The notes beneath the pieces were generated by a model, which was not told the DNA's origin, ran no database searches, and saw only the letters and a program-made list of their open reading frames with translations. This document shows positions 1-9,200 of a DNA stretch of 64,000 bases, in pieces. This DNA comes from Oscheius onirici (taxonomy: Eukaryota > Nematoda > Chromadorea > Rhabditida > Rhabditidae): NCBI GenBank assembly GCA_932521025.1, contig OW051469.1:8816398-8880397 (forward strand), read 5' to 3'. Made by a program: the position numbers and the translations under genes. Positions within the stretch are counted from its first letter, which is position 1; each line of letters opens with the position of its first letter.

Positions 1-63
1 GCGTCACGCACAGTTTCGTTGTCGCGCCTGAACATCTGCCAGACGACGTTTCGGGCAGAATAA

Positions 64-175
64 ATGACTTTTGAAAAAATTGATGTTCTGCAAACTTGTA
101 GCTCTTGGTCTGTTCTACAACTTTTCAGAACATCATAAAATTGAAAAATGCCGTTTTTCGACTCAAAATGACAGC
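64..175. repeat. Palindromic hairpin element, copy 1 of 5
   Basis: An inverted repeat centred near position 110: GATGTTCTGCAAA is mirrored by the reverse complement TTTTCAGAACATCA, with TTGTAG/CTACAA as the inner stem. The flanks (a T-rich left side and GAAAAATGCCG on the right) recur at the other copies (about 6102, 57885, 58374 and 60440). It lies in an intron of the serpentine receptor gene. No coding capacity. The family looks like a small non-autonomous foldback/MITE; the mobile origin is inference from dispersion and symmetry. Confidence 0.75.
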
Positions 176-201
176 TTCTTCTTACACAGCTACGGTTACA
201 G

Positions 202-943
202 ATTTGGACAAAAGTCTTCCCATTCTGTATAGTTTTCTGTCTTCTTGCTCCATTTGCCTTCTGTTTTGAGGTCATTGCTCCAACTGTAGTTTTTCCTAGC
301 AGTAATGCCAATGGCATCACCTATATCAAATATCTAGACTGGGTAAGTTGACCGGAATCTAAACTCATTACTGGGAAAGGGGAAATGGAACACCTGTCTA
401 TTAGACATTTTCTAAGAATGTACTTTCCGTCACGATGTACCTTGCAAGAATGACAGATTAATCAAAACAAGGCAAAAAATTTAAAGGTCTAAAAGTACAG
501 GATTACCTTCAGATCTCAGCTGGGACTGTCAATGCCGGTCTCTTCATTGGAATCATGCTAATTTCTACAACTTGCACTATCATTACTCTCCTAAAACTTC
601 GAAAACTCGAAACACGTGTGAGGAAAACTGAGCGCTCGCTGGTTCTGGTCAGTACAGTAATCACTGTCAGTGTATTTATGCGAGCTGTGGTCCAGTACTT
701 GTTGTCGAGTATGAACAAGGCTAGCGATAATGTTTATCAAGTTGTACTGATTTTTCGCTATTATGTTGGAGATTTTGCTTATGTTTGTGGACCGCTGGCT
801 TTAGTGGCTATCTGCTCGGAGGTGAGACAGAGACAATAACTAAAACTTTCCAGACCCGATCAAGACTACGAAAATTTTGGGGCTTCCGCCCAGCCCAAGT
901 CACACTCATTGTTCCTTCACCAACTCATACAAGTCGTCACTGA
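202..943 (+). CDS. Serpentine receptor class gamma (srg-type) GPCR, 3' part
   Basis: This is the C-terminal part of a seven-transmembrane chemoreceptor of the nematode srg/TRA family. The exons I see are 202-342, 513-821 and 854-943, all joining in phase 0. The first reads as a transmembrane helix beginning IWTKVFP. The second carries two or three helices separated by a short basic loop (KLRKLETRVRKTERS), the loop before the sixth helix that typifies this family. The last is a short basic tail rich in Arg. The 5' exons lie before the window. An AATAAA signal follows 39 bases after the stop. Exon calls rest on splice consensus and open frame; the srg assignment is by pattern, and related classes (srv, sru) are less likely. 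Confidence 0.7.
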
Positions 944-2029
944 CCTGAACTGTCAAGATTCCAGTCTTTGGATGAACTGAGAATAAACCAGACGGGTCGT
1001 TTAGACTGTAGGTCGCCTTTCCGCCAGTCGCTTTGAGCTTGACCACTCGCTTGAAACTTGTGGCTCCTTCCTCGATCTCCGCTTCGTAAGAGTGCTCGAA
1101 TCGGAGGCGGTGATTGTTCTAAACGACTATTTTTAAGGACAAAGAGACAGAAAGAACCTCAATATTAAAATTAAGAACAGTACTACGCTTCTCGCTGCCC
1201 AGATAGGTCAACAGGATAGAAAAGTGCTTGGGAAGGTCGAGGACGCAGTCTTGGCAGGGGATGGAGGCTACTATGACTACACCACTCTCGGAATAGGCAG
1301 AAAAATGCTGGGAAAGTGGTCCGTTTAGAGTTAATCTGGCCCAGGAGGGGACGACGCCGGTCATCTGAAAATTGTCTATCTCACTACTCTTCGTCTCTCT
1401 CACCTTGATCAGTGCAATTTCCTTCTCCAGAAGAGGACTAGCCAGCTTCAGATCATACTGCTCCCTCTCAAACCTCAAACTAGAATTGGAATCCTCATTA
1501 TCCAGTATAAATCGAAGCGGAACCTCTTGCAAATTCCCCGAGTAGACTCCAAGACATTGAATCTAGATTAAATCTGTTGAAAATTTTTGACCAGATCCTA
1601 CCGAAAACTCATTGAGAAGAGCGTCCCGGTCTTTCAGGATCAGTCTGAAGACTTCTCCCGGCTTTACAGTACCCGGAGCCAGACTGAGTGCATCTGACGA
1701 AGGAGACAGAGAGACAGCTACCAGTTCATCAGCCTGCAAACAGTCTGTGACCTTAAAACTGACGAAAAATTGTCGCGCGCTTTTCAAATTAATGAATTAA
1801 GCCCCGTACATCTTCGTTTATCCTCAGGGGAGTCTCTCCGACTATTTCATCTCCGAGCTGCAGATTCTGAGGAACGTAGATTTCTACTGGATTTGGACTC
1901 ATCCATTCTGAAAAAAAAATGTTCTGAAAAGTCTACAGAGAGTCACGTACCTTTTGAGAGTATAGTAGGAAGTAATAAAGAAAAAAAGAGGTAACTACTG
2001 AGTAATGAAAGCCGTCGGCACGGGGTCAT
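906..2029 (-). CDS. Secreted cadherin-repeat protein
   Basis: Five exons on the minus strand (1951-2029, 1810-1907, 1602-1751, 1158-1562, 906-1118) join in frame to about 314 residues. The first exon encodes a signal peptide: basic start MTPCRR, then a Leu/Ser/Phe-rich core. The rest is extracellular. The last domain reads as a cadherin repeat, with an E-x-G-A turn followed by a YSLNDPSGLFSVHPKTG strand pair, the classic F-x-[VI]-x-x-x-T-G signature. An earlier segment (YDLKLASPLLEKEIALIKV) resembles another, more divergent repeat. No transmembrane helix precedes the stop at 906. However, the last exon contains CAG/GTCAGT, a good splice donor, so a longer membrane-bound form ending further left is possible. 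The gene overlaps the 3' end of the convergent receptor gene. Confidence 0.62.
982..987 (+). terminator. Polyadenylation signal of the srg gene
   Basis: AATAAA 39 bases after the receptor stop codon. It lies inside the coding sequence of the convergent cadherin gene, so the two transcripts must overlap at their 3' ends. Confidence 0.5.
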
Positions 2030-2530
2030 GTTCACTCTTCGTTCCCCCCGAACCAACAGCGGCTAAAAGTTAAAATGGGTCAGAGCGGGGACAGAGAGAG
2101 AGACCGACGAGAACAGCTTACAGCTGATGGCGAGAAAAGAACAAAGCCTGTTAATTTGCTGAAACTTTTGGGGGAGACATTTGAGCGGATAATGTAGAAG
2201 GGGGCGGCGGGACACAGAGAGACTGACGTCTAGGCCCAATCTATGTAGAGGTACAGCTTCTTTTGTACTTGATATTGTCCCGATGCTTCATAAAGAGGGC
2301 TGAAAGCTTTGTGTGCACAATTAATTTTTAACAAGTCGAGACAGGAAAAGCAAGTGTACCACTTTGGTAGTTTCTTTGGAGGGCTAGGACAGGCTATAAC
2401 TCAAATGGAGTTCCAGGGTTAGCATGAACTGGAGTCTAGAGGTGGATCAGTAACAGAACGAGGTGAACAGCTAGCCATAGAGAACGACCCCGCCAGCTAG
2501 TGTGACTGGGCGCGTGGTGAGAGCAGCGTA
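2030..2530. other. Non-coding interval between the cadherin gene and tRNA-Arg
   Basis: About 500 bases with no credible exon on either strand. It should contain the promoter of the cadherin gene, which reads leftward. GA-rich stretches (near 2085-2110 and 2210-2225) resemble the purine repeats seen later in the window. Confidence 0.5.
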
Positions 2531-2603
2531 GCCCGCGTGGCCTAATGGATAAGGCGTCTGACTTCTAATCAGAAGATTCTCGGTTCGATCCCGGGCGTGG
2601 GCT
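2531..2603 (+). tRNA. tRNA-Arg (anticodon TCT)
   Basis: A complete cloverleaf can be drawn. Acceptor arm GCCCGCG pairs with CGTGGGC (one G-U). The D arm contains the A box TGGCCTAATGGATAAGG. Anticodon stem CTGA/TCAG encloses the loop CTTCTAA with anticodon TCT. The T arm contains GGTTCGATCC. A T-run about 12 bases downstream fits a Pol III terminator. No intron. Confidence 0.95.
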
Positions 2604-2671
2604 GTTAATTTTGCATTTTTTTTTCTCAATCATTTGAAAGTGTTTCAGAGAAGGAAAACTTTTTAGTCCAT

Positions 2672-3027
2672 TTCCAACTTTCTATGAATTTTTTGGCCCA
2701 TTCTGTCATGTAGTTACAATACAGTCTCTGCACTCGGTTACCGTCTTCCAAAATGGGTTTTAATGTCCGTAACCACGATTAAAACAGCTCAAATGCTTGC
2801 TGGAGTCGGTGTTTCTCTCGCCGTTCATCACATCAAGACAAACTATGGCTGGTCGTGAGTACAATGAAAGAATGAAAAAGAGTTCGAAGTTTAGATGCCA
2901 GCAGTCTATGGCCAACTTGTATCTGGCATTCACAATCTACATCACCTTTGCCGTCCTATTTATGCAGTTCTTCTACAAGACCTACATTGGCAAGAAGAAT
3001 GTTTCCAAAAAGGGAAAGAAGAAATGA
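2672..3027 (+). pseudogene. Truncated, frameshifted very-long-chain fatty acid elongase (ELO family) 3' fragment
   Basis: The 3' part of an ELO-family elongase, an ER membrane enzyme that condenses malonyl-CoA onto fatty acyl-CoA. Seen: a degenerate H-S-V-M(Y) motif followed by SALGYRLPKW, then TIKTAQM, a membrane helix, a 40-base intron (2855-2894), CQQSMANL, a last helix, and a lysine-rich C-terminal ER-retention tail (KKGKKK). These are the last ~95 residues of a ~280-residue family. The catalytic histidine box (HxxHH) and everything upstream are missing; tRNA-Arg sits only 70 bases before. Between the HSVM motif and SYNTVSALG the frame shifts by one base (near 2708-2712). An AATAAA follows the stop at about 3058. 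It is best read as a decayed gene, though an assembly error at the shift cannot be excluded. Confidence 0.65.
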
Positions 3028-3233
3028 GTGAACCGTCCCAACGGGTTTGCAAGGTGGAATAAATAATTGTTTCTTACAATTTGCTACTTGTTTTACTTGT
3101 TTCGCACTCTATTTGTTCGAAGGTTTCACTAAAAAGAAGCAAACACCAATGAGAACTGCACGATTGCGAATAAAAGGAGGTTTGGAAGCGCTCCTTTGCC
3201 TATCAGAGAGTTGGCGCACAGGATACCGTAACC

Positions 3234-4556
3234 ATGAATGCCCGGTTCATTGTTTTTATGTAGGTAGCTTTTTCTAGTTTGTTTGGCCTGTTCTCGTTGT
3301 TATTTTTCTTCAGTTTACTTGCTTTTTAGATCCTCAATGGAGACAAAGTATAAAGAAGAGTTTTCCCACGGAGCTATCTTTGAGGGTGAAATAGATAAAT
3401 GTAAGGCTTACCTTCTTCATTTCTTCCTAGCTTGTATTTATTTAGACGTTTTAAGCAATTACCTGAGCTGTGGCGGATATTCCAAGGTATTCACAGCTGC
3501 TGCTCTTGCTAACAATGTAAGTCAGACTCGTTTTGTTCACTCAAGAAAATATTGCAGCAAAATGTCGTTTTGAAGCTAATGCATCGAAAGATGGACAGCA
3601 TGCTGGAGGCAAGTATGCTGATGCATCTAAATGGACTGGCACTTCGCAATTCAGAGTACGTCTGACTTGTTATTATTGGCTAATAGCTGATTTTAGACAC
3701 ATTTGCAAAATCCTCGATGTTATCAATGTGGAGGAATACTCGTCGTTTGGAATGGTTCTGGAGAAAGGCGCCTGTAGCCTTCTTGACTTCATGGTAAAAA
3801 TAAGTCGTTTTCATTGATTTTGTAAATTCAGACTGCCAATAACATGGAGCCTGTCGACCCGCGCTACATCCAACCGATTATTTACCAGCTTCTGAGCGCT
3901 ATAGATTCGCTCAACGAGTTCCAGATTGTTCACGTCGACGTCAAGCCAGAAAATATCATATTTAAGTCGACCACCAAGTTTTACAGTTACAACGAGTCTG
4001 GCAAGGTATGTCGTGCCTCTCTCAGCTCAATATATTGGTATTTTACAGCGTCTTATTGAACTAGGAGACCTTCAAATCATGCTATGCGACTTCAACTGCT
4101 CCATGCATTTCAACTCTTTCTGCGTCACCGGCGGAGTCTGTCAAACATTCCATTACAGAAGTCCGGAAGTCATTCTAGGTCGGTCTTTGCTCTAGATATT
4201 TCCTACCACAATTTTCAGGAATAAAAGACATAAGGTACATAGATGTCTTCTCGACCGGAGCTATCATGGCCGAACTTGCCACAGGCCACCTCCTGTTCGA
4301 CATGGACGGAAAGAATGACGCCACACCTACACTGGAACAACGCGCCCAGCATTTGCGCCTCCTCGAGATTGAAATGGGCGAGTGCCCGGAGAGTGTGCTC
4401 CAAGAGAGCGCCTTCGAATTCTTTGCCATTGGCGAATGGAGAGAGTGTCTTCCTCCTCCGACAGTTTGCAACAACACACAATTCCAGCTCTGGGTAAGTT
4501 TCTTTTATTCTCCTGGACTTCAGTCGGTCAATGGGAGAAATAGTCGACAAGGTTAG
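3234..4556 (+). CDS. Divergent CMGC-family protein kinase (SRPK/CLK-like)
   Basis: Eight or nine exons (3234-3259, 3330-3400, 3446-3516, 3558-3655, 3697-3793, 3832-4005, 4049-4178, 4219-4493 and onward) join in frame to about 325 residues. Seen in order: a glycine-loop remnant CGGYSKVF; VVLKLM with the ATP-anchoring lysine; the catalytic loop HVDVKPEN, where Asp, Lys and Asn are kept but the usual Arg of HRD is Val (SRPK and CLK kinases have Thr there); CDFN in place of DFG; and the CMGC-type activation segment end QTFHYRSPEVILG. The final stretch from 4494 reads through to a stop at 4554 with or without a 30-base intron, so the C terminus is uncertain. The first exon is the weakest; an alternative start is the ATG at 3337. 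Activity is plausible but the Gly-to-Asn change in DFG is unusual. Confidence 0.68.
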
Positions 4557-4777
4557 TTTTTATCTTAGATTTCCGCCGCCCAATTGTGGGTGTACAGCGA
4601 GAGTGAGAACCCTGTTTAAAAGGCTGTGGCTATCACTAGAACATATACTGGAGCAGTTGTTTAGGTAAAAGTTTCGCGACATCAGTCAATGGCTTTGAAG
4701 CTGTTTTGCGAGAAAAACCGCATCAGTACACTTCTAGGGATAGCCTAAAAATAATTTTAGTCGAGTTTTATCCATAG

Positions 4778-5117
4778 TCCAGGAGAGCTGTTCCTTCTTC
4801 ACTGCCCCAAACGAGATTTCAGCGTACTATTGCTCTCCAGTCGAAAAGACAAAGGGTCATTCTGGAGGCCATTGATGGTATGCTGGCTTGGCCGACAATT
4901 CGGCATACAGCGGAAACTGCAATGCAGCTACCCTTCTTCACTGCTCGCAAAAACGTTCATCTAAAGTAACCCACTCAATTTTCCAATCCTTACATCAACT
5001 TTAAGACTGCACGAGGGAATGGTTCAAGTCACGCCGAGGGATTTCGTTCGAATGAAGATCCAACAAGATGACGATATGATGGATGTCGAAGAATATGCGA
5101 TGAACAATAATTATTAG
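4778..5117 (+). CDS. Unidentified gene, 3' exons only
   Basis: Three exons (4778-4877, 4911-4965, 5006-5117) join in frame to 88 residues and a stop. The segment is basic and Gln-rich in its first exon (SSLPQTRFQRTIALQ), then ends in an acidic, Asn-rich tail (QQDDDMMDVEEYAMNNNY). I do not recognise a domain. The 5' end is unresolved. An open stretch from an ATG at about 4533 in another frame than the kinase could be its start, or these exons could be an alternative end of the kinase gene, though they do not resemble a kinase C lobe. Confidence 0.4.
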
Positions 5118-5278
5118 TTGTTTATTTATTCTATGTTACCACCTTGTAACCAAATTTGTCTATGTTGTTATTTTCACAATGAAATTATTTTTTTTCCAAC
5201 AAATATTGGCCAGCCTCTCCGTAGTGAATATTCTACATTTTACCTGGTAACCATTTTGGGACACTGTTTTATTTGTAG

Positions 5279-6014
5279 ATGTTCATTCTCAAGTTAAAAA
5301 GTGACGCTGATGTGGATGCTTTCCTCGAAAACAAAGGGTTTGTTACGTTTCTAATTCACATTTCGCGAAATTTCTAGATGCGCCGTTCTTCTCCACCACC
5401 AGAAGTCGGTGAAGGCCTCTCTGCAGGCAAAGAATTTCCTCGTCGAGTTTGCCAGGGATTACCCGCTTTTTCAAGTCGGCATCGCCAAATTGGAACACGC
5501 TCCAGGTGCTGCTAAAAGACATAACGTCATCTCTGTTCCTACGGTTCTCTTCTTCAATGTAAATTCTAACTATTCGTACCTCCAAAAGAGAAGTTTAGGA
5601 TGGACATGAGCTTGCTCGTTTTGAAGGATACAAGCCGATTGATATTCGGGAGAAGGCCATTGAGATCACTCATCTGGCCGACCTTGTTAAGCAGTCCAAG
5701 TTGATGCTTTTCATGAAAGGAACACCGGAAAAGCCTCAATGTGGTATTTTGTGCTGTGATTGACTTGAGTAGATCTGGTTTCAGGGTTTTCTTGCGAAAT
5801 CATAAAGCACCTGAACGAAATCAAAGCCGACTACGGAAGTTTCAACATCCTTGGTGACAAAGATGTGCGCCAACAGCTCAAGACGTTCTCCAACTGGCCA
5901 ACATATCCTCAACTTTATTTGGACGGACAGCTTATTGGTGGACTTGACGTCGTCGTTGAGGAATTGAAGGATCTCGGCTTTGTCGCCAATATTCCTCGTA
6001 GGTCTGAAGCCTAA
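5279..6014 (+). CDS. glrx-3: Glutaredoxin-3 / PICOT-like monothiol glutaredoxin
   Basis: Four exons (5279-5337, 5378-5558, 5599-5743, 5785-6014) give 204 residues. Residues 1 to about 100 form a thioredoxin-like domain ending [12 protein letters not shown], the cis-proline strand; it has no CxxC active site, as in other PICOT proteins. A monothiol glutaredoxin domain follows: [14 protein letters not shown] with the cluster-binding Cys near residue 128, WPTYPQLY, and [10 protein letters not shown]. Proteins of this kind bind a [2Fe-2S] cluster with glutathione and deliver iron in the cytosol. Only one glutaredoxin domain is present, whereas animal family members usually have two (about 330 residues). 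The start ATG directly follows the acceptor-like TTTATTTGTAG, which suggests trans-splicing or a 5' UTR intron. Confidence 0.9.
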
Positions 6015-6101
6015 ACGATCGCCTGTTGTGTTTTATTCTGTGCAGTAAATTAGACATTTTGTTCATTGTACTGTTTTTGTCTTCTAGTGGATTTAGCCCA
6101 A

Positions 6102-6182
6102 ACAATGTTCTGCAAAGTTGTAGAACAGATGAAAAAACTACAAGTTTGCAGAACATCGCAAAACTCAAAAACGAGTTTCTTC
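6102..6182. repeat. Palindromic hairpin element, copy 2
   Basis: AATGTTCTGCAAAGTTGTAG is mirrored by CTACAAGTTTGCAGAACATC with a short loop; the stem is almost perfect over 20 bases. It is the same family as at 64, 57885, 58374 and 60440. It lies 90 bases after the glutaredoxin stop codon. Confidence 0.75.
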
Positions 6183-6299
6183 GCGAGAAACTGTCAGCAC
6201 GCCGAGCAATCGAACTGTCCTCTTCAACTGGTAGTTCCGCCGCTCTTTGAGTTCTCTGTTTCACATAAAACTCCTTGAACTAATATGCAGAAAAAATCG

Positions 6300-6366
6300 A
6301 CAACACAAGGAATTGAACCTGTGACTTCAAAATTAGTAGAAACATATCTTATCCACTGCGCTAGTA
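6300..6366 (-). repeat. tRNA-derived (SINE-like) sequence
   Basis: Reading leftward, an A-box-like TAGCGCAGTGGATAAG is followed about 30 bases later by a B box GGTTCAATTCC. The acceptor and anticodon arms do not pair, so this is not a working tRNA. Similar A/B box pairs recur across the window. Confidence 0.55.
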
Positions 6367-6766
6367 TCCTTTGTAGGCCGCCGCAGCGCTGAAATTTTGC
6401 GCGCGAAAATTCAAACGGGGGGTAGAGATACCCTCGCTTTAAAGACGAGATTGCCATTTTTTCCCAAAGTTGAAGATGGTTAAAATTATTTATTTCAGAA
6501 CAAGGTAGGTTGAGAGATTGACCAGAATCTGTAGAGCATAGAGAAGAGACCATATGATGATTTACAGACGTAAAAGGTATGAAAAATGCAAAAAACATTG
6601 ATGGATACATTGGACTCTTTAATGCAGTCTTTATTTGGAACAAATCAGGCAGCAGAGCCCCAAGCCTCGTGGTATCTGCAATGGACCAATTTGTAAACTA
6701 AGCATTGGGGCAAACTCTAAGTTAACAAGATTCAGTGAATATTGTTTTAAAAAAAAATAGCCTACT

Positions 6767-7116
6767 TCAAGACTCGGAAGGCTCATCGTCCTCATCGGAG
6801 GTGCAATCCTCATCGAAAGTGTCGTCCTCTATAAATGTGACGGAGATCAGTATGCTTAAAAAAAGCTAACCCTTGAACTCCAAGACCTTCGTGACAAAGC
6901 CCATTTCGAAAGCACTATTGATCTTCTTCTCGAGACAGTCGCCCGGGAAGACGTGAATGGCGGGCACTCCGTTCGGAATCGTCTCGACCACTAAGTGCTC
7001 CAGCTGCTCAACGCCCACTAAAAGCACTACTAGTAGAATAAAAATGCTCTTACTTTTGATGGCATAGAAGATGGTCTCGTCGTTCGAGTAGTGGTCACGG
7101 AAAGCGGTTCCTCCGT
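6767..7116 (-). CDS. Unidentified small protein with acidic tail
   Basis: Three minus-strand exons (7054-7116, 6871-7017, 6767-6828) join in frame. The visible 90 residues start with GTAFRDHYSNDETIFYAIK, continue through EQLEHLVVETIPNGVPAIHV, and end in a strongly acidic tail (DEDCTSDEDDEPSES). The introns have good consensus ends. No ATG lies in the first visible exon, so a 5' exon is missing; it may lie near 7130-7230. No family recognised; the globular part looks like a small alpha/beta domain. Confidence 0.45.
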
Positions 7117-7322
7117 CTGCATGCACAGTCAGTAAATGATCACAATAGTCTCAAATTTCGTCCAAGACTTCGTATTAAATGGCGACGTGCATAAATGAAC
7201 AGGTTTAAAAGACTGCTACAAATAAATGAGGTAGGTCTTATAACGATAAAATTCTACACAAGGGAGCCTCTGTAGGTCAGAAAATCGAGAATCAGTCTTG
7301 TTTCTAATGGTCAATCGTCAAG

Positions 7323-7805
7323 ATCCTACCCTTTTCGTTCTGTACGAAGAATTCAAGGACCCCGTTCGGACAACTGTTTTTCTTCGTCACTTCGGGATCC
7401 TTCCAATCATCGACGCCGTCGGTCAGCTCAGGAACGGCAACTTATCTTGCCATCTGCAGTCAGAAACCGTTCAATCCAAGAAAACCGTTCTGTCCCGGCA
7501 AGATCAAGGAATTCAAGAAGGCGAATGGAAACATCGTATTCCGTTGTACTCGTTGCCGCAATGTAAAGTCAATTCACCATGGAGCTCCTGCTTACTCTCC
7601 TGCTCCTCCTCCTGTCGGTATGCCGGTCTTCAGCCATTTGGATGCAACCGGCCGTCCTAATTACAAAGTGAGTCTAGTTTCACAAGCAGGTCTAACTATA
7701 CAGGTCGATCCCAAAGATGTGGTTTTCATTGCATTCTGTCTTGCAAAAGACCTCCGTGTCTCCACCAAAGAAGACTGTCACAGTTACTGTATTCATGTGA
7801 CCTAA
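7323..7805 (+). CDS. Unidentified Cys-containing protein
   Basis: Two exons (7323-7667, 7704-7805) join in phase 0 to a stop at 7803. The visible 148 residues have Ser/Thr-rich and Pro-rich stretches and several cysteines (a CTRCRN pair and CHSYC near the end), which would suit a secreted protein. The start is unresolved: an in-frame TAA lies at 7305, so a 5' exon must exist. An 8-codon exon beginning ATG at about 7177 would join in phase but has a weak donor. No family recognised. Confidence 0.4.
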   Translation: MLPFSFCTKNSRTPFGQLFFFVTSGSFQSSTPSVSSGTATYLAICSQKPFNPRKPFCPGKIKEFKKANGNIVFRCTRCRNVKSIHHGAPAYSPAPPPVGMPVFSHLDATGRPNYKVSLVSQAGLTIQVDPKDVVFIAFCLAKDLRVSTKEDCHSYCIHVT

Positions 7806-8384
7806 TTACACCTTCCATTAAATCTGCGTCCATCTGCTCTCTCATAAAACGATGATTATCGGCTCCCACAATTGAACAATTTTCTGTGGGAAACAATGCT
7901 GCTTGATAGCTCGCTGTAGCTCGCTTCAGCCGACGTGTTTCATTATTTCAGTCAGTTTCCACGTAGTTCTTTTATGCGTCTCTTTTTCTCTACTTTTAGG
8001 CATTTTTTGTGAGTCTTATCTATATGTTGCAGTTAGAACTGTTTTTCAGTGTAAACTGTTTACACTAGTTCAAAGTGTTCAGTGTAAAGTGTTTACGAGA
8101 TATTTTCGCTTTTTATCTTATTTATCCTATTTTGACGCAATTTTTCAGTTTTATTTTCTTTTTATCGAAAAGTCCATGAAAATTCCGACATTTTGACACC
8201 AAGACGGCTAGAAAAAAAACCTTTCAATCACTTTTTGACCCACTTTCGTCATTGTTTGATCTCGTTTTTCTTGATTCTATCCATTTTTGTTGGTTTCTAC
8301 CAGTATTTTCGATGAAAAAAGCAAAGCTTGCAATACAAAAGTTTATTGCAAGGTGATAACAACACAACAATAAAAGAAAGTCAA

Positions 8385-8828
8385 CTACAATTTTTTACAG
8401 CACTTTGCGCTAGATTTGTGACAGCGGGAATTGCAGAGAAGATTGGCATGACCGGCAAGGCAGCGAATGATGTTGGAGACTTTCAAGAGCAGTCCATTGC
8501 ACTTGATACGACAGCTGATGCATCTTCTTTGGCAGCAGCAGTACCACATGGCTAAGATGGTAGTCAAGACTGTGTAGAGATAGAGGATGGTCAAGGCGAG
8601 AGTAGCAGTAGCCCAGCACTGAGGATTTCCGAGAAGTTCCGAGCACATCCAGCAGTTGGGAGTTCCAGGACATTGAATCATCTCCATGAGTTTAGCTGAT
8701 CCATTGAGAGTTCTCGATTGTAGCGTGTAGTCGGCGACAGCAGTGAAGGGGGCAAGGTAGAATGGCAGATTTCCAGAAGCCGAGAAAACTGTGCACTCCT
8801 TTGAGTTGACACAGAGCTCAGAAGTAAC
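8385..8828 (-). pseudogene. Envelope-glycoprotein-like fragment of an endogenous retroelement
   Basis: The minus strand is open for about 145 codons without a start of its own. It shows a Cys-rich ectodomain end, a motif CPGTPNCW, then a hydrophobic membrane helix followed by a Cys-cluster tail. This order (Cys-rich stem, membrane anchor, short Cys/Arg tail) matches the phlebovirus-type glycoprotein found in nematode BEL/Pao retrotransposons. No gag, protease, reverse transcriptase or LTR is seen nearby, so it is an isolated 3' fragment. Family placement is from pattern only. Confidence 0.5.
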
Positions 8829-8985
8829 CGGCTGTGGAACTGCTGTCGCCGACTACACGCTACAATCGAGAACTCTCAATGGATCAGCTAAACTCATGGA
8901 GACGATTTAATGTCCTGGAACTCCCAACTGCTGGATGTGTTCGGAACTTCTCGGAAATCCTCAGTGCTGAGCTACTGCTAAAAAA

Positions 8986-9128
8986 TTTCCGCGGGAATGC
9001 ACGGGAATTTTACTGTCTAAAAATTATTCCCGCGTCCCGCGGGACGGGAATCCCGCGCTTATTTTTTTCCCGCGTTCCCGCGGGAATAATTTTTCGCGGG
9101 ATTCCCGCGGAAATTTCATTCCCGCACA
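8986..9128. repeat. Cluster of CCGCGGGAA-type palindromic motifs
   Basis: At least six copies of overlapping TTCCCGCG/CGCGGGAA words occur in 140 bases, separated by AT-rich spacers (AAAAATTATT, TTATTTTTTT, AATAATTTTT). The segment can fold on itself in several ways. It sits inside the 8021-9200 element. Confidence 0.7.
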
Positions 9129-9200
9129 TCTCTGGTTTAAACACTTTGAACTAGTGTAAACAGTTCACACTGAAAAACAGTTCTAACTGCAACATATATC

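Larger units (their letters stand above)
8021..9200. mobile_element. Inverted-repeat-bounded composite element
   Basis: Arms of about 60 bases (left 8021-8080, right 9135-9200) are near-perfect reverse complements, including GCAGTTAGAACTGTTTTTCA and CTGTTTACACTAGTTCAAAG. Inside lie an envelope-like coding fragment (8385-8828, minus), a second inverted repeat of about 140 bases (8604-8742 against 8839-8980) and a cluster of CCGCGGGAA motifs. The inner repeat duplicates part of the envelope-like fragment in reverse, so the element has been rearranged. No transposase is seen. Confidence 0.6.
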
